Assembly: GCF_030272615.1 (NCBI RefSeq)
Contig: NC_081415.1
Coordinates: forward strand, 194,354,695-194,418,694
Origin: Cryptomeria japonica
Lineage: Eukaryota; Streptophyta; Pinopsida; Cupressales; Cupressaceae
Length of the DNA: 64,000 nt
Direction: 5' to 3'
In this document: positions 1-11,104 of the stretch, piece after piece
Position numbering within the stretch: position 1 is the stretch's first letter
How the letters are laid out: each line of letters starts with the position of its first letter
Position numbers and translations under genes: made by a program
The notes under the pieces: model-generated
Databases searched by the model: none
What the model was told of the DNA's origin: nothing
The model's input: only the letters and a program-made list of their open reading frames with translations

Positions 1-540
1 TATGGAATCCTGTCGCAAAACCCTTGAATTTATTCAATGTTTCAATTTCATCCTCAGTGTAGCCCTGCATCACTATCTGTCTGAGCTGCCATATACGTGT
101 CGACAGATGGTGTCATAAATGTTTCTTGATCTTTTCATAAGAATGTCAAAATTTCTCACTTTCTTTTATGCTGGATGCGTATTTTACATCCTTGATTTTG
201 CAATAAATGATTTCGAATAATTAACACACGTGGCTATCACGTTATACGAAATATTCATTTTAAAGACAAAATAGCCACGGTCCTTTATGCTTGGCCTTTT
301 CAGTAACCAAAAATAGATCTTCGTGAAGCATAGTGTAAGACCTGCAATTTATGCTTGGCTTTTTCAGTAATATTCAATTTTTATCTCTCAATATGCTTTT
401 TATAAAGATGTTGCGAAAAGGGAAAAAGCCAAATAAACTGTATACTATTGTGTTTACTTTTTCGCATTTGGATTAGCAAACTGTAGGAAGACGGAATACA
501 ACCCTCGGGCATTGTGTTGCCACTCTCAACATCATCTCTC
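1..540. other. Unassigned; possible exon end on the minus strand at 1-117
   Basis: No gene can be assigned. On the minus strand a frame of about 37 codons is open from roughly 117 to the window edge and reads like normal coding sequence (it includes IWQLRQIVMQGY), so it could be the start of an exon that continues outside. No clear acceptor is seen and I do not recognise the family. A 23-bp imperfect direct repeat (tttatgcttggc...cagtaa) lies at 283-305 and 348-370. Confidence 0.25.
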
Positions 541-541
541 G

Positions 542-599
542 GCACTGGCTATGAAGCCATGTAAACCGCGGCACTGGCTATGAAGCCATGTAAACCGCA
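542..599. repeat. Tandem duplication, 2 x 29 bp
   Basis: The 29-bp unit beginning gcactggctatgaagcc occurs twice head to tail at 542-570 and 571-599 without visible mismatch. It looks like a recent local duplication. No function can be assigned. Confidence 0.85.
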
Positions 600-725
600 C
601 CTTCTAGCCTCCCTAAGATCCCTATAAATCTTCTGCTTCCGTATACACTCTGCCAGCCATCGTGCGTGTCTTGGGAAACGTGCCTATGCTGCTCGGAAAA
701 CTCGTGCCCTGGTTTATGGGTTTTT

Positions 726-829
726 AAGGGGAGGGGCCCCGCCAGCAAGCCGGCCAACCAGCGCCCCCTCCCCTTGAAAACTTTTTTTATATTATTTTTA
801 ATTTTATTTAATATTTAATATAAAAAAAG
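726..829. repeat. GC-rich hairpin followed by AT-rich perfect inverted repeat
   Basis: Two neighbouring inverted repeats. The first has GC-rich arms aaggggagggg (726-736) and cccctcccctt (765-775) around a 28-bp GC-rich loop. The second has perfect 14-bp arms at 781-794 (ctttttttatatta) and 816-829 with a 21-bp AT loop. GC content switches abruptly between them. They lie in what would be intron 2 or downstream sequence of the minus-strand gene at 941-1314 and may be the edge of an insertion, but no TSD was found. Confidence 0.6.
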
Positions 830-940
830 CTAAGCAGAGAAAAATTCAATTCTTAACATTTCCTAACATTTCCAGTCCTCATTATCTTTTTGGGCACATG
901 ACATAACCCATTAAACATCAGACTTTATAAATGCAATTAC

Positions 941-1314
941 CATTCCCAGCCTTGCCATAACGACAATGACCTTCTGATCTGCAATAGCTCCTACATGGAA
1001 TCTCCTTCCTGCAGAGCAACAAGTGTAGATGTAATAAATTTTTATATAAGTCTAAAAATAGTTCCATATAAGAAAGAACAGGCAAGAAAATTACCAGAAA
1101 GATCTATGTAGGAGATGTTTTCATTGACTATAAAATTTGGGGGTTGTAGTAGGGGCTCCATTTCAAAAGTGTTGGGAACAACCAAGCCCATGTAAGGGCC
1201 ATCCCTGTTAATTATATTAACATAGCCAAGAACCTTTGCCGAATGCTCTGCATTACATGCAATGGCCATGAAAATTAGGAGGAGCACACGAATATGCACC
1301 AACTTCAGAGCCAT
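941..1314 (-). CDS. Bark storage protein / nucleoside phosphorylase-superfamily gene, exons 1-2 only (partial)
   Basis: Exon 1 runs 1314-1095 and exon 2 runs 1008-941 on the minus strand, split by an 86-bp intron with donor GTAATT at 1094 and acceptor CTCTGCAG ending at 1009. Together they give 96 codons ending in phase 0 before another GTAATTG donor. The protein starts MALKLVHIRVLLLIFMA, a clear signal peptide. It continues with NRDGPYMGLVVP, an Asn-Arg-Asp-Gly-Pro-Tyr motif typical of plant bark/vegetative storage proteins of the phosphorylase (MTA nucleosidase-like) superfamily, and after splicing GRRFHVGAIADQKVIVVMARLGM. The ATG at 1314 is preferred over one six codons upstream because the signal peptide starts there. 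Family members are about 330 residues, so most of the catalytic domain is missing. It must lie past a long intron outside the window or be lost. Known members are secreted or vacuolar nitrogen stores or wound-induced proteins. Confidence 0.75.
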
Positions 1315-1410
1315 ACTGAAATCACAAAGCAAACTCGTGATTCACAGAGAGATTTGGGGTGTGGGTAGTAGGAGGTATGAAGGGCTTTTATTAAACTATC
1401 CAGAATTAGG

Positions 1411-1417
1411 TTTTATA
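1411..1417 (-). promoter_or_regulatory. TATA box of the bark-storage-protein-like gene
   Basis: TATAAAA on the minus strand, about 100 bp upstream of the ATG at 1314, a normal plant spacing for a short 5' leader. A second weaker TAATAAAAG lies closer. The call rests on position and motif only. Confidence 0.5.
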
Positions 1418-1843
1418 TTGGGTGGGTAGTTGTCCCCACTTTGAAATGTGATATATTTGAATATTTATTTTACTTTAATTTTTAAAAAAGTTATATACAA
1501 AAATAAAATAATATTTCAAGTGAAAATAAAATAAAATATTTTTAATCTAAAACATTAAAAATTTATGTATTTATGTATGTATATAATGATAAAATAATTG
1601 ATTGCATAATTTGGTTAGGTTTCTCACAAAGGTTCAATTTTTGGTTTTGAAATTAAGTTAGGTTTTCAATTAGTTTTGTACCCATTGTCTTCTCTCTTTG
1701 ATCAGCTAGATCAGCTAGTACAGAAAGTTATTTATGATTTTTTTTTTTTAAATATATATATATATATAAGTTAGTTTTATTTTATCTTCAAAAATAAAAA
1801 TATTAATTTTGAAGTAAAATAAATTCTTATAAGTAAATAAAAT
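1418..1843. other. AT-rich sequence upstream of the gene
   Basis: No ORF of interest. It is rich in A/T homopolymers and includes a short (TA)n run near 1754-1767. It may hold distal promoter elements, but none is recognisable. Confidence 0.6.
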
Positions 1844-1863
1844 AACTTCAAATTGATAATGTA

Positions 1864-2544
1864 ATAGCTCTGTCACAAGCTAGGAAAATTGTTTTCTTTG
1901 GGTCAATAAGGAGATTAATATGTTGAAGGATGGAATTAAGGGCATCATTGATATTTTTAATGAGACGCTCATGCCAATATAAACTGACAAACTTCTCGAA
2001 TGACATAGAAACTTACAGAAGATGTGAAGATCATGAAAACAGATCATGGATCAAGGATTGGTTAGTTGGAAATAAGCTTGGAAAAGATTAAGGGCAACCT
2101 GAAGAATTTGGTTGATATTAGTAGGGAATCCATTAATAACAACACTTAGGGTCTTAAAAAAGTCAATGTGATGATTGTGGATCAAAGAGATTGGTCCACC
2201 ACCAGTATCCCACCGTCAGCCACTAAACAAAAGAAGAAAATCCAGGAGACAAACTTGCAAGGTACGGGACCTCATACCACTACTGGCCCCTATTTGAGGA
2301 TGAGAAGAAGATTACCTCCAGGTTCATCATGGATGAGCTTGAGGAAATCAACAAGAGTATGATCCAAAATTTTTTTGAGCTGATGCAATCTCTAGTTTAG
2401 TGTGTTTTAGGTTTTCACTATTTCTATTTTATTTTTTTGTTGTGTGGGCTTCACCCCTGTTTCTATAGTTGTTTTGTCGTTGGTTCTGGACTGGATAGCG
2501 ATTTGTTTTTTGTATTGCTCTTTGACCCATTTATCATAATCAAA
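1864..2544 (+). mobile_element. Short LINE-like retroposed insertion, probably 5'-truncated
   Basis: The 681-bp segment is flanked by 20-bp direct repeats at 1844-1863 and 2545-2564 that differ at one base, the signature of target-primed insertion. The right end is A-rich (catttatcataatcaaaa) and the preceding 150 bp has the T-rich, Ser/Phe/Leu-like texture of a plant LINE 3' UTR. Inside are broken plus-strand frames, including one with QRDWSTTSIPPSATKQKKK near 2180-2250 and another, read near 2270-2400, with FIMDELEEINKSMIQNFF. Neither is a family I can name. The fragments are in different frames, so the copy is a pseudogene. Confidence 0.6.
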
Positions 2545-2564
2545 AACTTCAAATTAATAATGTA

Positions 2565-2799
2565 GATGAATTTCAATTATTAAAAAATTGTAACATGTAT
2601 CTTCTTAAACAATATCTTAACTACTAAAAATTTCAACATCTCTCCTCTCTTCAATTACAACATCTTACTATTAATAACACACTCCATTTGTTTTAATATG
2701 CATGACTCAAAAATCTTAGAAGATATTCCATTTTAATTTAGAAATTTTATAAATGTTTATTTTTTTTCTTTTAAAAGAAAAGTGAAAAGAGATCGAAAT

Positions 2800-2844
<45 letters not shown>

Positions 2845-5777
2845 ATTAGTTGATCACAATTAGTTAAAGTGATGATTTGTTCATTAGTTACCAATGATTT
2901 ATTGTTTGATCCGCGAGCTGCATGAATTATTTTTTGCCACCTGATACGGAGAAAGTGAAAAGAGATAGAAATCAATATATATACATATATAAAAGATAAT
3001 TCAGGAGCCAAGGATTGAGGGGTATCCATTCCCCCAAATTCACCTAGGGCAAGTCATTCAACTTCATGAATAGACCAAGAGCCCATTGATTTTCACTAAT
3101 TTTCAAATTATAAACATTTTACAAATTAGAAAATTTAACATTTATCTTCCCACTTAAAAACACATTAATATAAATCCTTCACAATTCAGATAAAACACAT
3201 TTTTGTGAATTCTTCAATATTTAAATATGCATTTCCCCTTCTCAAATTAGGTTTTTTTAAAAACCGAAAAGCCCACCTTATGTACAGTACCAAATGTCGA
3301 TTCAATGTAATTATAAAATCTATGTTAGTTCTCCTTGAAAAATTCAGCCGCAGCTGTTCTTATGTAAAAGAGAAAAACATGTAATGCATGGAACCATCTT
3401 CAGTCGTTTACGTTAATAACAAAGAAGAAAGGATTGATAAGATTTTCTTATTACAAATAAAATAGAATTGGACAAGTTGAACTGCAAAAGATTCGCCAAA
3501 TTTCTTTCAACAGTGGAGGAATGCCCTTTCATTTTGTTATTTTGAACCCGATCTAATTGTTTTTGCAAAAGATTCGCCAAGTAGTTTAAGGCCATTAATG
3601 TCAGTAGTCATAGCCTGCAAATTGATAATAAACACAGTATTATTGGCACTAAGATATAGATAGGTCTTGCACGTTGAAAAATATTGGGTTTGCGTGATAT
3701 GGACAATATTGTCCTCAATAATAATAATGATTAGGAGTCTATTCAACTGTTGTTTCTTATAATAAAAAATTTCAACTTGCATGGCAAATAACATGTGACT
3801 ACTACTAAAATTATTGATAATTCCTTGAAAGATGAATGAGAACTACTGAATACTATTCTATTGATTATAAAATTTACGAACATCACATAATTTAGATATT
3901 TGAAAAAGACAAAGTGTTGAAAGTGAACAATCAAAAAATAAAAATTATAATATAAAGTAGGCATATAATTAATTAATATCTATGATTTCTTAGATACTTT
4001 CTATAATAGGTAATAGATGAACTTAAGTTACAATTATTTTAAAAGGTAAAATAAGTTTAGTAAGAGAAACATAAATATCTGATTATCTTTACAATACCAT
4101 TTCAAATGGACAACCTCTAAGAGAGCCTATACTTAAATTACAAATATGGCAAGATATCTTTGAATTAATTAACCACTGCAATCTTTAGAATATACCTATA
4201 GACAATTGATACAGGTGAGATAACTATTTTATATTGACAATTAGTGTGATAACTTACAACACATATGCATCATTTTTATAAAGTTATTCAAGTGTGATTT
4301 ACAAAGTATATGTGTCTAAGTGATACTTGTTGGCATGAAGTAGAATGAATTATATACCACAAGCTCAAGTTGCTAGTCTATAAAGTCAAGTAGATTTAAT
4401 GTTTTAAAACTTGATAAACCTAAGATTGTTTCTACATATCACTAGAGCCTTATCTTTTTCTCTTGAATCCCTCCTTTTGTACTAATATATTCTACATTAT
4501 CTATTTGGAATCACGTGGATCCATCATCCTCTATCTTCGAAAAATAATAATCTTCCATTAGTTCACTAGTCCTTTATGATCTTGCCACTTCCTTGTGCAT
4601 TTCTTAAATCTCACATTATCGTGAGCCTAATTATCAATGCAATGGCCTTCTTTAAAATCCTTCCCAAGTTTGGTAACTTAATCAGCTATTGATTACATAG
4701 GTACATGAAACATATCCTTTTAAGGACATAAGTTATATTAAGGATCAATAATAAAAACATAGGAATAATTTTGTCACCTCTTCTCTCAAACTCTCAACCT
4801 AATCCATAAATATCTAGATTAGTGTTTCTTTTATTATAACATTTTTTTTGCAAATGTCATTCATAGTGTAAAGAACACTAAATATGTAGCATAATTCTCT
4901 AGAAGATGCCATGAATACTATTATGGAAATCATAGATGAATTAGAATAGGAACGCACTTTATCAACATGGAAGCAAAGAGTAGCCTATATTTATGAATTC
5001 CCCTATGGCTGAAATAAAAGAAAAAATGCTTGGAACATTTTTGTGATGAAACTTTCTCCCATCCACATTACATTCTAGCGAAATACTCACCTTTTAGTTC
5101 CTATACTAATTCATGATCTTGTCTATTATGGATGTGTAATGTCTAAATTGAACATGCTAGAAACCAAAACAAATTAGGAAATAATGATAGATCACTTTTA
5201 TTTCATAGATTTATATATATTGGTTGTCAATGTTTTATGTTCCTTAAATCTTAAAGAAAATAAATGACTAAGCCTTAGGGGATGCAAACTTAGAATCACT
5301 AACTTAAAACTTATGATTAGATAAGGACATGGAAGAGAAAATGTATGAGATTAGGTAGAATCTGCTTATTTAAGATGTGTTGGATCAAGGAAGGGTGTTC
5401 CTAAGATTTATTTATAAAAAAAATATAAAGAAAATACATTCAAATACGATAATTTTAAATACAACCTATACCCTAAGCATTACTGTAAAACTCCTAATCT
5501 TATCATTGAACCTTGAATTGTTAGTTTATAATAATTAAGAATATACATCTTCACCTAAAGAAAAATACAAATATATGTATGTAATCAAATGAAAAAAAAA
5601 AACAAAAAAACTACATATCCCTAATATTTTTTACAATTCCACATTACACTTCATACGTACTTGTAGGACAAACTACTATGAATACTCCTCTTGGATAGAA
5701 TTGGAAACAACTCCTAGTATTTGTATTTTTGAAGCAATGAGCTATATAGCAAGGTAAAGACTATTCACACTAAACGG
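2565..5777. other. AT-rich intergenic DNA, no gene recognised
   Basis: All open frames here are short and lack domain-like composition. A 33-bp (AT)n microsatellite lies at 2804-2836. The rest is low-complexity AT-rich sequence, probably old decayed repeats. I see no RNA gene or paired ends. Confidence 0.6.
2804..2836. repeat. (AT)n microsatellite
   Basis: Uninterrupted AT dinucleotide run of 33 bases. It creates a spurious Tyr-Ile reading frame on the minus strand. Confidence 0.95.
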
Positions 5778-6025
5778 TGTTGCGTATTACATCAGTTTTA
5801 AGATAGTTTAGATAGTATAATAAATAAATAGCTAGTTTCTGATTGTTAGTTAATGGGAAGTTACTTCTTGTAGAGCAGTTATGAATAATTTGATGACTTT
5901 ATAAAGCCATTGTTAAGCAATGTAAAGAGATCATGTTACATTGGAATGAATCAATATATCATTTCTGCAATTTGATACTCATCATGTAAATCTGCAATCA
6001 TTTGATTGTGCTTATTGTTTCTTCA
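5778..6025 (+). repeat. 5' LTR of the 2.3-kb element
   Basis: 248 bp, TG...CA ends, followed after two bases by the Met-tRNA-like primer site. It pairs with 7819-8067. Confidence 0.8.
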
Positions 6026-7358
6026 TTTGGTATGAGAGCAGCATCAACTAGTTCTGTTCTTGTGCGATGAAGAACTTTGAAGTGCTGATTTGTTGACTGA
6101 CTGTCAGTTGCGAAGGAGTTGTTTAGCAGCAATGAAAAGTGTGCAAATTCGCTGCACATGATAATTCACGTCGAAGAAGCAACATTTGATTCTCGATAGA
6201 AGACCTCGTGAAGAAGTGGTCTATTCCAGTTGCAGGAGAGAAACACTAAACTTCGTGTATCTACCTAATGAGCAGTAGAAAAGCCCATCAAATTCCTGCA
6301 TGCTCCGATCTCCTCTTGTAAATTGATGATGTGAAACTCAACAATACAAGCATGGAGAAGCAAGGAACGTGAGTGTAAGATCTGCAGAGTCACACCAGAA
6401 AAGAGGCATCAGACTGTAGACATATAGGAAATGCATTCACATTGAGGGACAGATTCCTTTTCCTCTAGAGTTTTTAGCCGTTTCTGTGTTGTTTTGAAAA
6501 TGTTTCTGTGCTTGTAAAGTGCAAATGCCAGTCGATGAAGGACGCATTTATTTTTATGGAAAAGCATTTGAAGGAAAGAAGAAAATAGGAGGACTGTTGC
6601 GATAAATAAAGAGCTTGATTACAAGAAACGACACAGTGGAAGATGTATAGACTGTGATTAGCGCTCCAATTTTAATATTGGCCGCTATCGTCGTGAAAGT
6701 AGTACCCAACTATTTCTTGGACATAAGTGAAGAATAATCTCCTTGCTAGACGTTAGAAATCAGTAGTTTGTTGGGCACATTTCTAAAGGCATGTCTGAAT
6801 TATTCTTTGCACAAAGAAGAAAAAATGAATGACATTTTGGCAGAATATTGGTTTACCCTAAATTCTTCTTGGAGATGGTTGTTTTGTTAAAAGGTGTGGG
6901 CTTTTTTTTTTGGCAACTGGAGAAATAAGGAGAGTAAGAGCTTAATTTAGATACATGTCAAAATTTGAGGGGATTTAAATTTGTGTAGGAAATTATTTGT
7001 AAGGGCTTATCATCAGTTGAAATTAATATTTTTACATATGATCATATATTTCATGGCTATGACCATTATAGATATATTTGACGATTCTTCTAAAAATATA
7101 TGTGTAATATCAAATTGATAGAGTGTAACGAAGTCTTATCGGAGGTTGGAGACAATGGTGGTATGAGGTCTTTTATCATCCCAAGCTAGCTTCTCGCTAA
7201 GGGATGATTCACTGCATGAGATATATCCTTTTATATTTTTGTCTTTGAAGAAAAGAGGGGGCTTGACATTATGTGTCCCTTCAAGGAGCAAGGGGGAGCA
7301 AGATTTCTTGTGGGTGCACTTGGTGTATTCACATTTGGTCGATAGATTTGTTGACCAC

Positions 7359-7603
7359 TTAAGGAGGCACTAGACACACTTAGAGGAGATTTGGAATTTT
7401 GGAGGAAATGTGTCTCTTGTGTAAATGTTTGGTTGGTGATTTGTGTAATAGAAGAGGGATTGTTTCTAGAGCACTTGAGGAGATATTAGACACACTTGAA
7501 GGAGATGTGGACTTTCAAAGGAAAGGTGTCTCATATGCAACACTAGAGAAGGAATTAGACACACTCAAATAAGATGTGGAATTTTAGATAAAACGTGTCT
7601 CAT
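7359..7603 (+). repeat. Three imperfect copies of a ~55-bp motif inside the element
   Basis: The string (c/t)tagacacact followed by ggagatgtggaatttt and a (g/t)gtgtctc end recurs three times, starting near 7359, 7470 and 7548, with divergence and unequal spacers. It may be an old internal duplication of the element's leader or 3' region. Confidence 0.6.
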
Positions 7604-7818
7604 TGTGCATGGAGGGTGGGTACACTTTTATGTTCTCTCATGTTGTGCAGATGATTACATGTTCTATATTCAGGAGATCCATTGATGTAGTCAATTTGAT
7701 GTTTCTTGGTTGAGCAAGGAGGATTGATGAAGGGACTTTATCAAAGTCTCTAGAAGGGTTGGGTTCAAAACCCTTGCAATGTTCCGCTCTTGTTTGGATT
7801 AATGTAATAAGGGGAGAA

Positions 7819-8067
7819 TGTTGGTGTATTACATTAGTTTTAATATAGTTTAGATAGTCTAATAAATAAATAGTTAGTTTTTGATAGCTAGTTAATGGGA
7901 AATTGTTTCTCGTAGAGTGGCTATGAATAATTTTATGGCTATATAAAGCCATTGTTAAGAAATGTAAGGAGATCATGGTATATTGGAATGAATCAATATA
8001 TCATTTATGTAATTTAATACTCATGATGTAAATCTGCAATCATTTGATGGTACCTATTATTTCTTCA
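7819..8067 (+). repeat. 3' LTR of the 2.3-kb element
   Basis: 249 bp, TG...CA ends, preceded by the purine tract AAGGGGAGAA and followed by the TSD-like aaagg. Confidence 0.8.
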
Positions 8068-8434
8068 AAAGGTACTAAATTGATATGCATTACTCTCATA
8101 TGTATAAGAATGTGATGGCTAATTTGTATTTTCAATTAGATTTTTACCTTATCTTGTACAATTTACAAATTTGATTCTTAAAAACAAAAAGTATATTAGC
8201 CTATATTCAATGATATGTAATATATAAAGAAGGTATTTCAATAAGGAAATATATTGCATCCACATAAAAAATCTAGGTTAAATGGACATGGAATATTAAA
8301 GTAATAAAATTATCCATCAAGTAAAAACCACATACTTTAACAATCTACTAGGAAACAAGTAAGTTTCTTGTTTTGTTAGGAAAAGAAAATTTTAAAAATG
8401 CCTTAAATATTATACAACCTCTAGCTAATTAAAT
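8068..8434. other. AT-rich spacer
   Basis: Nothing recognisable. Short AT-rich sequence between the 2.3-kb element and the tandem duplication. Confidence 0.5.
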
Positions 8435-8757
8435 ACAACCTAATATTAAAATGAACAAGTATAATTAGGGGAGGAAATATTACTTTGTAAAGCATACCTA
8501 AAACCTATGGATATACTCACAACCCTAATTAGCTACACATTGACTACTTTTCCTTCAATGAAGTACAATATTGAGTTATAGAATGGAATAATTAAACACA
8601 ACCCAATACTCAAATGGACAAGTATAATTACAAGACAAAATAACACTCCCGAAAGGATACCTAAAACCTATGGTGATACCAAAATCCCTAATTATCTACA
8701 CATTGACTACTTTTCCTTCAATTAAGTACAACATTGAGTTATAGAATAGAATAAAAT
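8435..8757. repeat. Tandem duplication, 2 x ~163 bp
   Basis: Unit 1 (8435-8597) and unit 2 (8598-8757) share acaacc(t/c)aata at the start, cctaaaacctatgg in the middle and cacattgactacttttcc near the end, at a constant 163-bp offset with scattered substitutions. Confidence 0.8.
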
Positions 8758-8817
8758 TCAAGCTTGAAAATACCTAAAAATATTATATACAATAAAACTA
8801 ACAAATTTGTATCAAAT

Positions 8818-10034
8818 TGTAATGGTAAAATTAGGGTTAGGATTAAATTAAGATAATAAAATCTCTAAGTGACCTAATTAACGATCACATTAGGGAGGAG
8901 ATGAAATATAATAGATCTAGACTTGAAATACCAAGATTTTGATAAGATTCTAGAACCATTTTGATAGGGGCTTTATCCTTCCTAAATTGAATTGAATTGA
9001 ATTTTTGAATATTAAGGGAAGATAGTGAACTATTGAAGTAATCTGATACAAATAGTAATATTTAGATGTTGTATGAAGCCACCAACCTATATATGAGAAT
9101 AATAATATATTTTGGCTTTGTTACAAAAAATTCGGGCTAATTTTTTTTAACCATGTAATATCAATTCACCATGGTCCTCCAAATGTATCACTGTCAAAAG
9201 ATGAACACGTTCATCTCTATGAATTCTATTGATCCTCCTGATTACAACTCTATATACAAGTCCCTTCACATAGAAAAAAGGGGACATATTTTGTGAATGG
9301 GGATTTGTCTTAGGTCAAACCTTGGTTTTTGAATTAACCATGAAATTGAATTGATAAATGTAAATGAAAGACTATAGTAAAATTCTTTCCTTTTGAGGGA
9401 AAGGCTGAAAATGATTGAAACACTAATGATATACCTTAATGAAGTTTTGTTTGTCTCCACCAAGTATTTTAGGTTTCATGTAGGTTGTCTTCATAAAACA
9501 TAGATCATGAATGTCATCTCCAATGCTTGAATCTTAACTTCACTTCTACTCCAATGCTTGATGAAAGACTTATTGTTTTTTCACTTCAATTTAGGACCTC
9601 AATTTTACCTTTTTGAATTGATTAGGAATTGAATTAGGGTTCAAATGAGGGAGGTAGACCTCGTTTTATACTTTTTTGTCAAAAAAAAAAATTGAATTTC
9701 CACAATAGGGTGACATGGGGCTAGATTTCTCACTCACCAAAGATGACTATTAGAGGGGGCGAATTTGGGGCATATTTAAGAGGCCCAGGGCATACATGCC
9801 TTGTTCCTAGTTTAGGACTAGGGCATGGTACATCTTGGTCCTGATTTGAAACCAAGGCATGGTACGTCTTGGTCTTGAAAATCAAGACTCCAAACTAGGG
9901 TGTAAGCTAGAAAATTGATGAAAATGTGAAGTAGGTGGGTGGTGTGAGAAGAATTAGTATTGCAATCAGGCCTTGGAAGATGAAACACCAAAGTGAGGAA
10001 AACATTATAGGCAAGTACAATTTAAGATGCTACA
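8818..10034 (-). repeat. LTR (3' LTR of the minus-strand gag-only element)
   Basis: 1217 bp. On the plus strand it starts TGTAATGG and ends GATGCTACA. It pairs with 13210-14395. Confidence 0.8.
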
Positions 10035-11104
10035 TTTATCCCCAACTTTAGCGAGAGTATGAGACTTAGCATACCATGGTAAAGTACAAAGGCTTGTATT
10101 GAAAAATTTCACCAATATATCAAAGAGATAAGATGCATCAAGCCCCCAGTAACTCTAGAATCTTAATACCCCAATATCAAGACGAAAGGGACATTATATG
10201 AAAGGGGAAAGAAAGAGAGCACATGACTACTAGCCTAGTAATATTTTCTTACTATAAGTCGTGAAAAAGAAAAATACCAAATTCAAATGCAAAAGGATAA
10301 GTTTGCGAAGTAATTTGAGTATTAAAACAAGTCACGATGTGTGCATAAAGTGTAATATTGAGCGAAGTGTATGCCTCCACATTTAAGTGATTGCATACAC
10401 ATTATTGGGAGCAATTGCTATAAGATAGCATGCATCTACAAAACAAGTATATTACCACAATGAGATGCCCCTAAGAAAGGAAAAATCAATGGATAATGGT
10501 CGCAAAACATGAAAGAAAAGGGATCCACTTTATTTTGGGTCAATATTATCTTATGATAAATAATATATATCATGGATATTTTTATGGAATTGACCTCATT
10601 CCCCAAAGGTAGTGGAGCTACAAGGACAATGGGAGAAGGGAACATGTGTCTTCTAAATCAACATGGAAGAGACCAAAAGAGATCTCAATTCTTTGCATCA
10701 TCTCCAAGTAGACAACACAAGAGACACCATATAGAAGAATTAACATACAAATAGAATAATTTCACAAGAGATTCAGCCTCATTATTTCCTTGCACCAATA
10801 GAGTAACAAGAGTCATCCAAAGAGAACCTAACATAACACAAAAATACATCATGGGGCAAGCCCATTATGAACAAAATAACACATAAGAGAGAATCTATGA
10901 CAATAGTCTCACTAGGATCAAGAGTAATGCCATGGTCATCAGGAGAAAAGGGAAAGAGACTCAGACTCAACAATATTAGTAGAGTGGGAAAGCAAAGGAT
11001 TGGTGAAGATTTAAATATTTTTATTAGGGCGTGCTACACATTTATTTCCTTTGTCATTCACACTAGCTACAGATATGGTATTACTATCAATTAAGTCTTG
11101 AATC
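10035..11104 (-). other. Non-coding 3' part of the gag-only element
   Basis: About 1 kb between the gag remnant and the polypurine tract. Only short frames occur, none with pol motifs. Here a complete element would carry pol, so this stretch marks its absence. Confidence 0.55.

Larger units (their letters stand above)
5778..8067 (+). mobile_element. Non-autonomous LTR retrotransposon, 2.3 kb, non-coding
   Basis: Two similar direct repeats bound the element: 5778-6025 and 7819-8067, each starting TGTTG and ending TTCTTCA. Just inside the left LTR is TGGTATGAGAGC (6028-6039), one mismatch from the usual plant initiator-Met tRNA primer site. Just before the right LTR is a purine run AAGGGGAGAA (7809-7818) that fits a polypurine tract. 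Flanking pentamers aacgg (5773-5777) and aaagg (8068-8072) are a TSD with one change. The 1.8-kb interior has no long frame, so the copy depends on proteins from another element. The LTRs differ at roughly one site in eight by eye, so insertion is old. It resembles a TRIM/LARD-type derivative, probably of a Copia element. Confidence 0.8.

Noticed and set aside
7638-7976. 112-residue minus-strand ORF
   Set aside because: It spans the polypurine tract and 3' LTR of the 2.3-kb element in antisense, and composition is non-coding.
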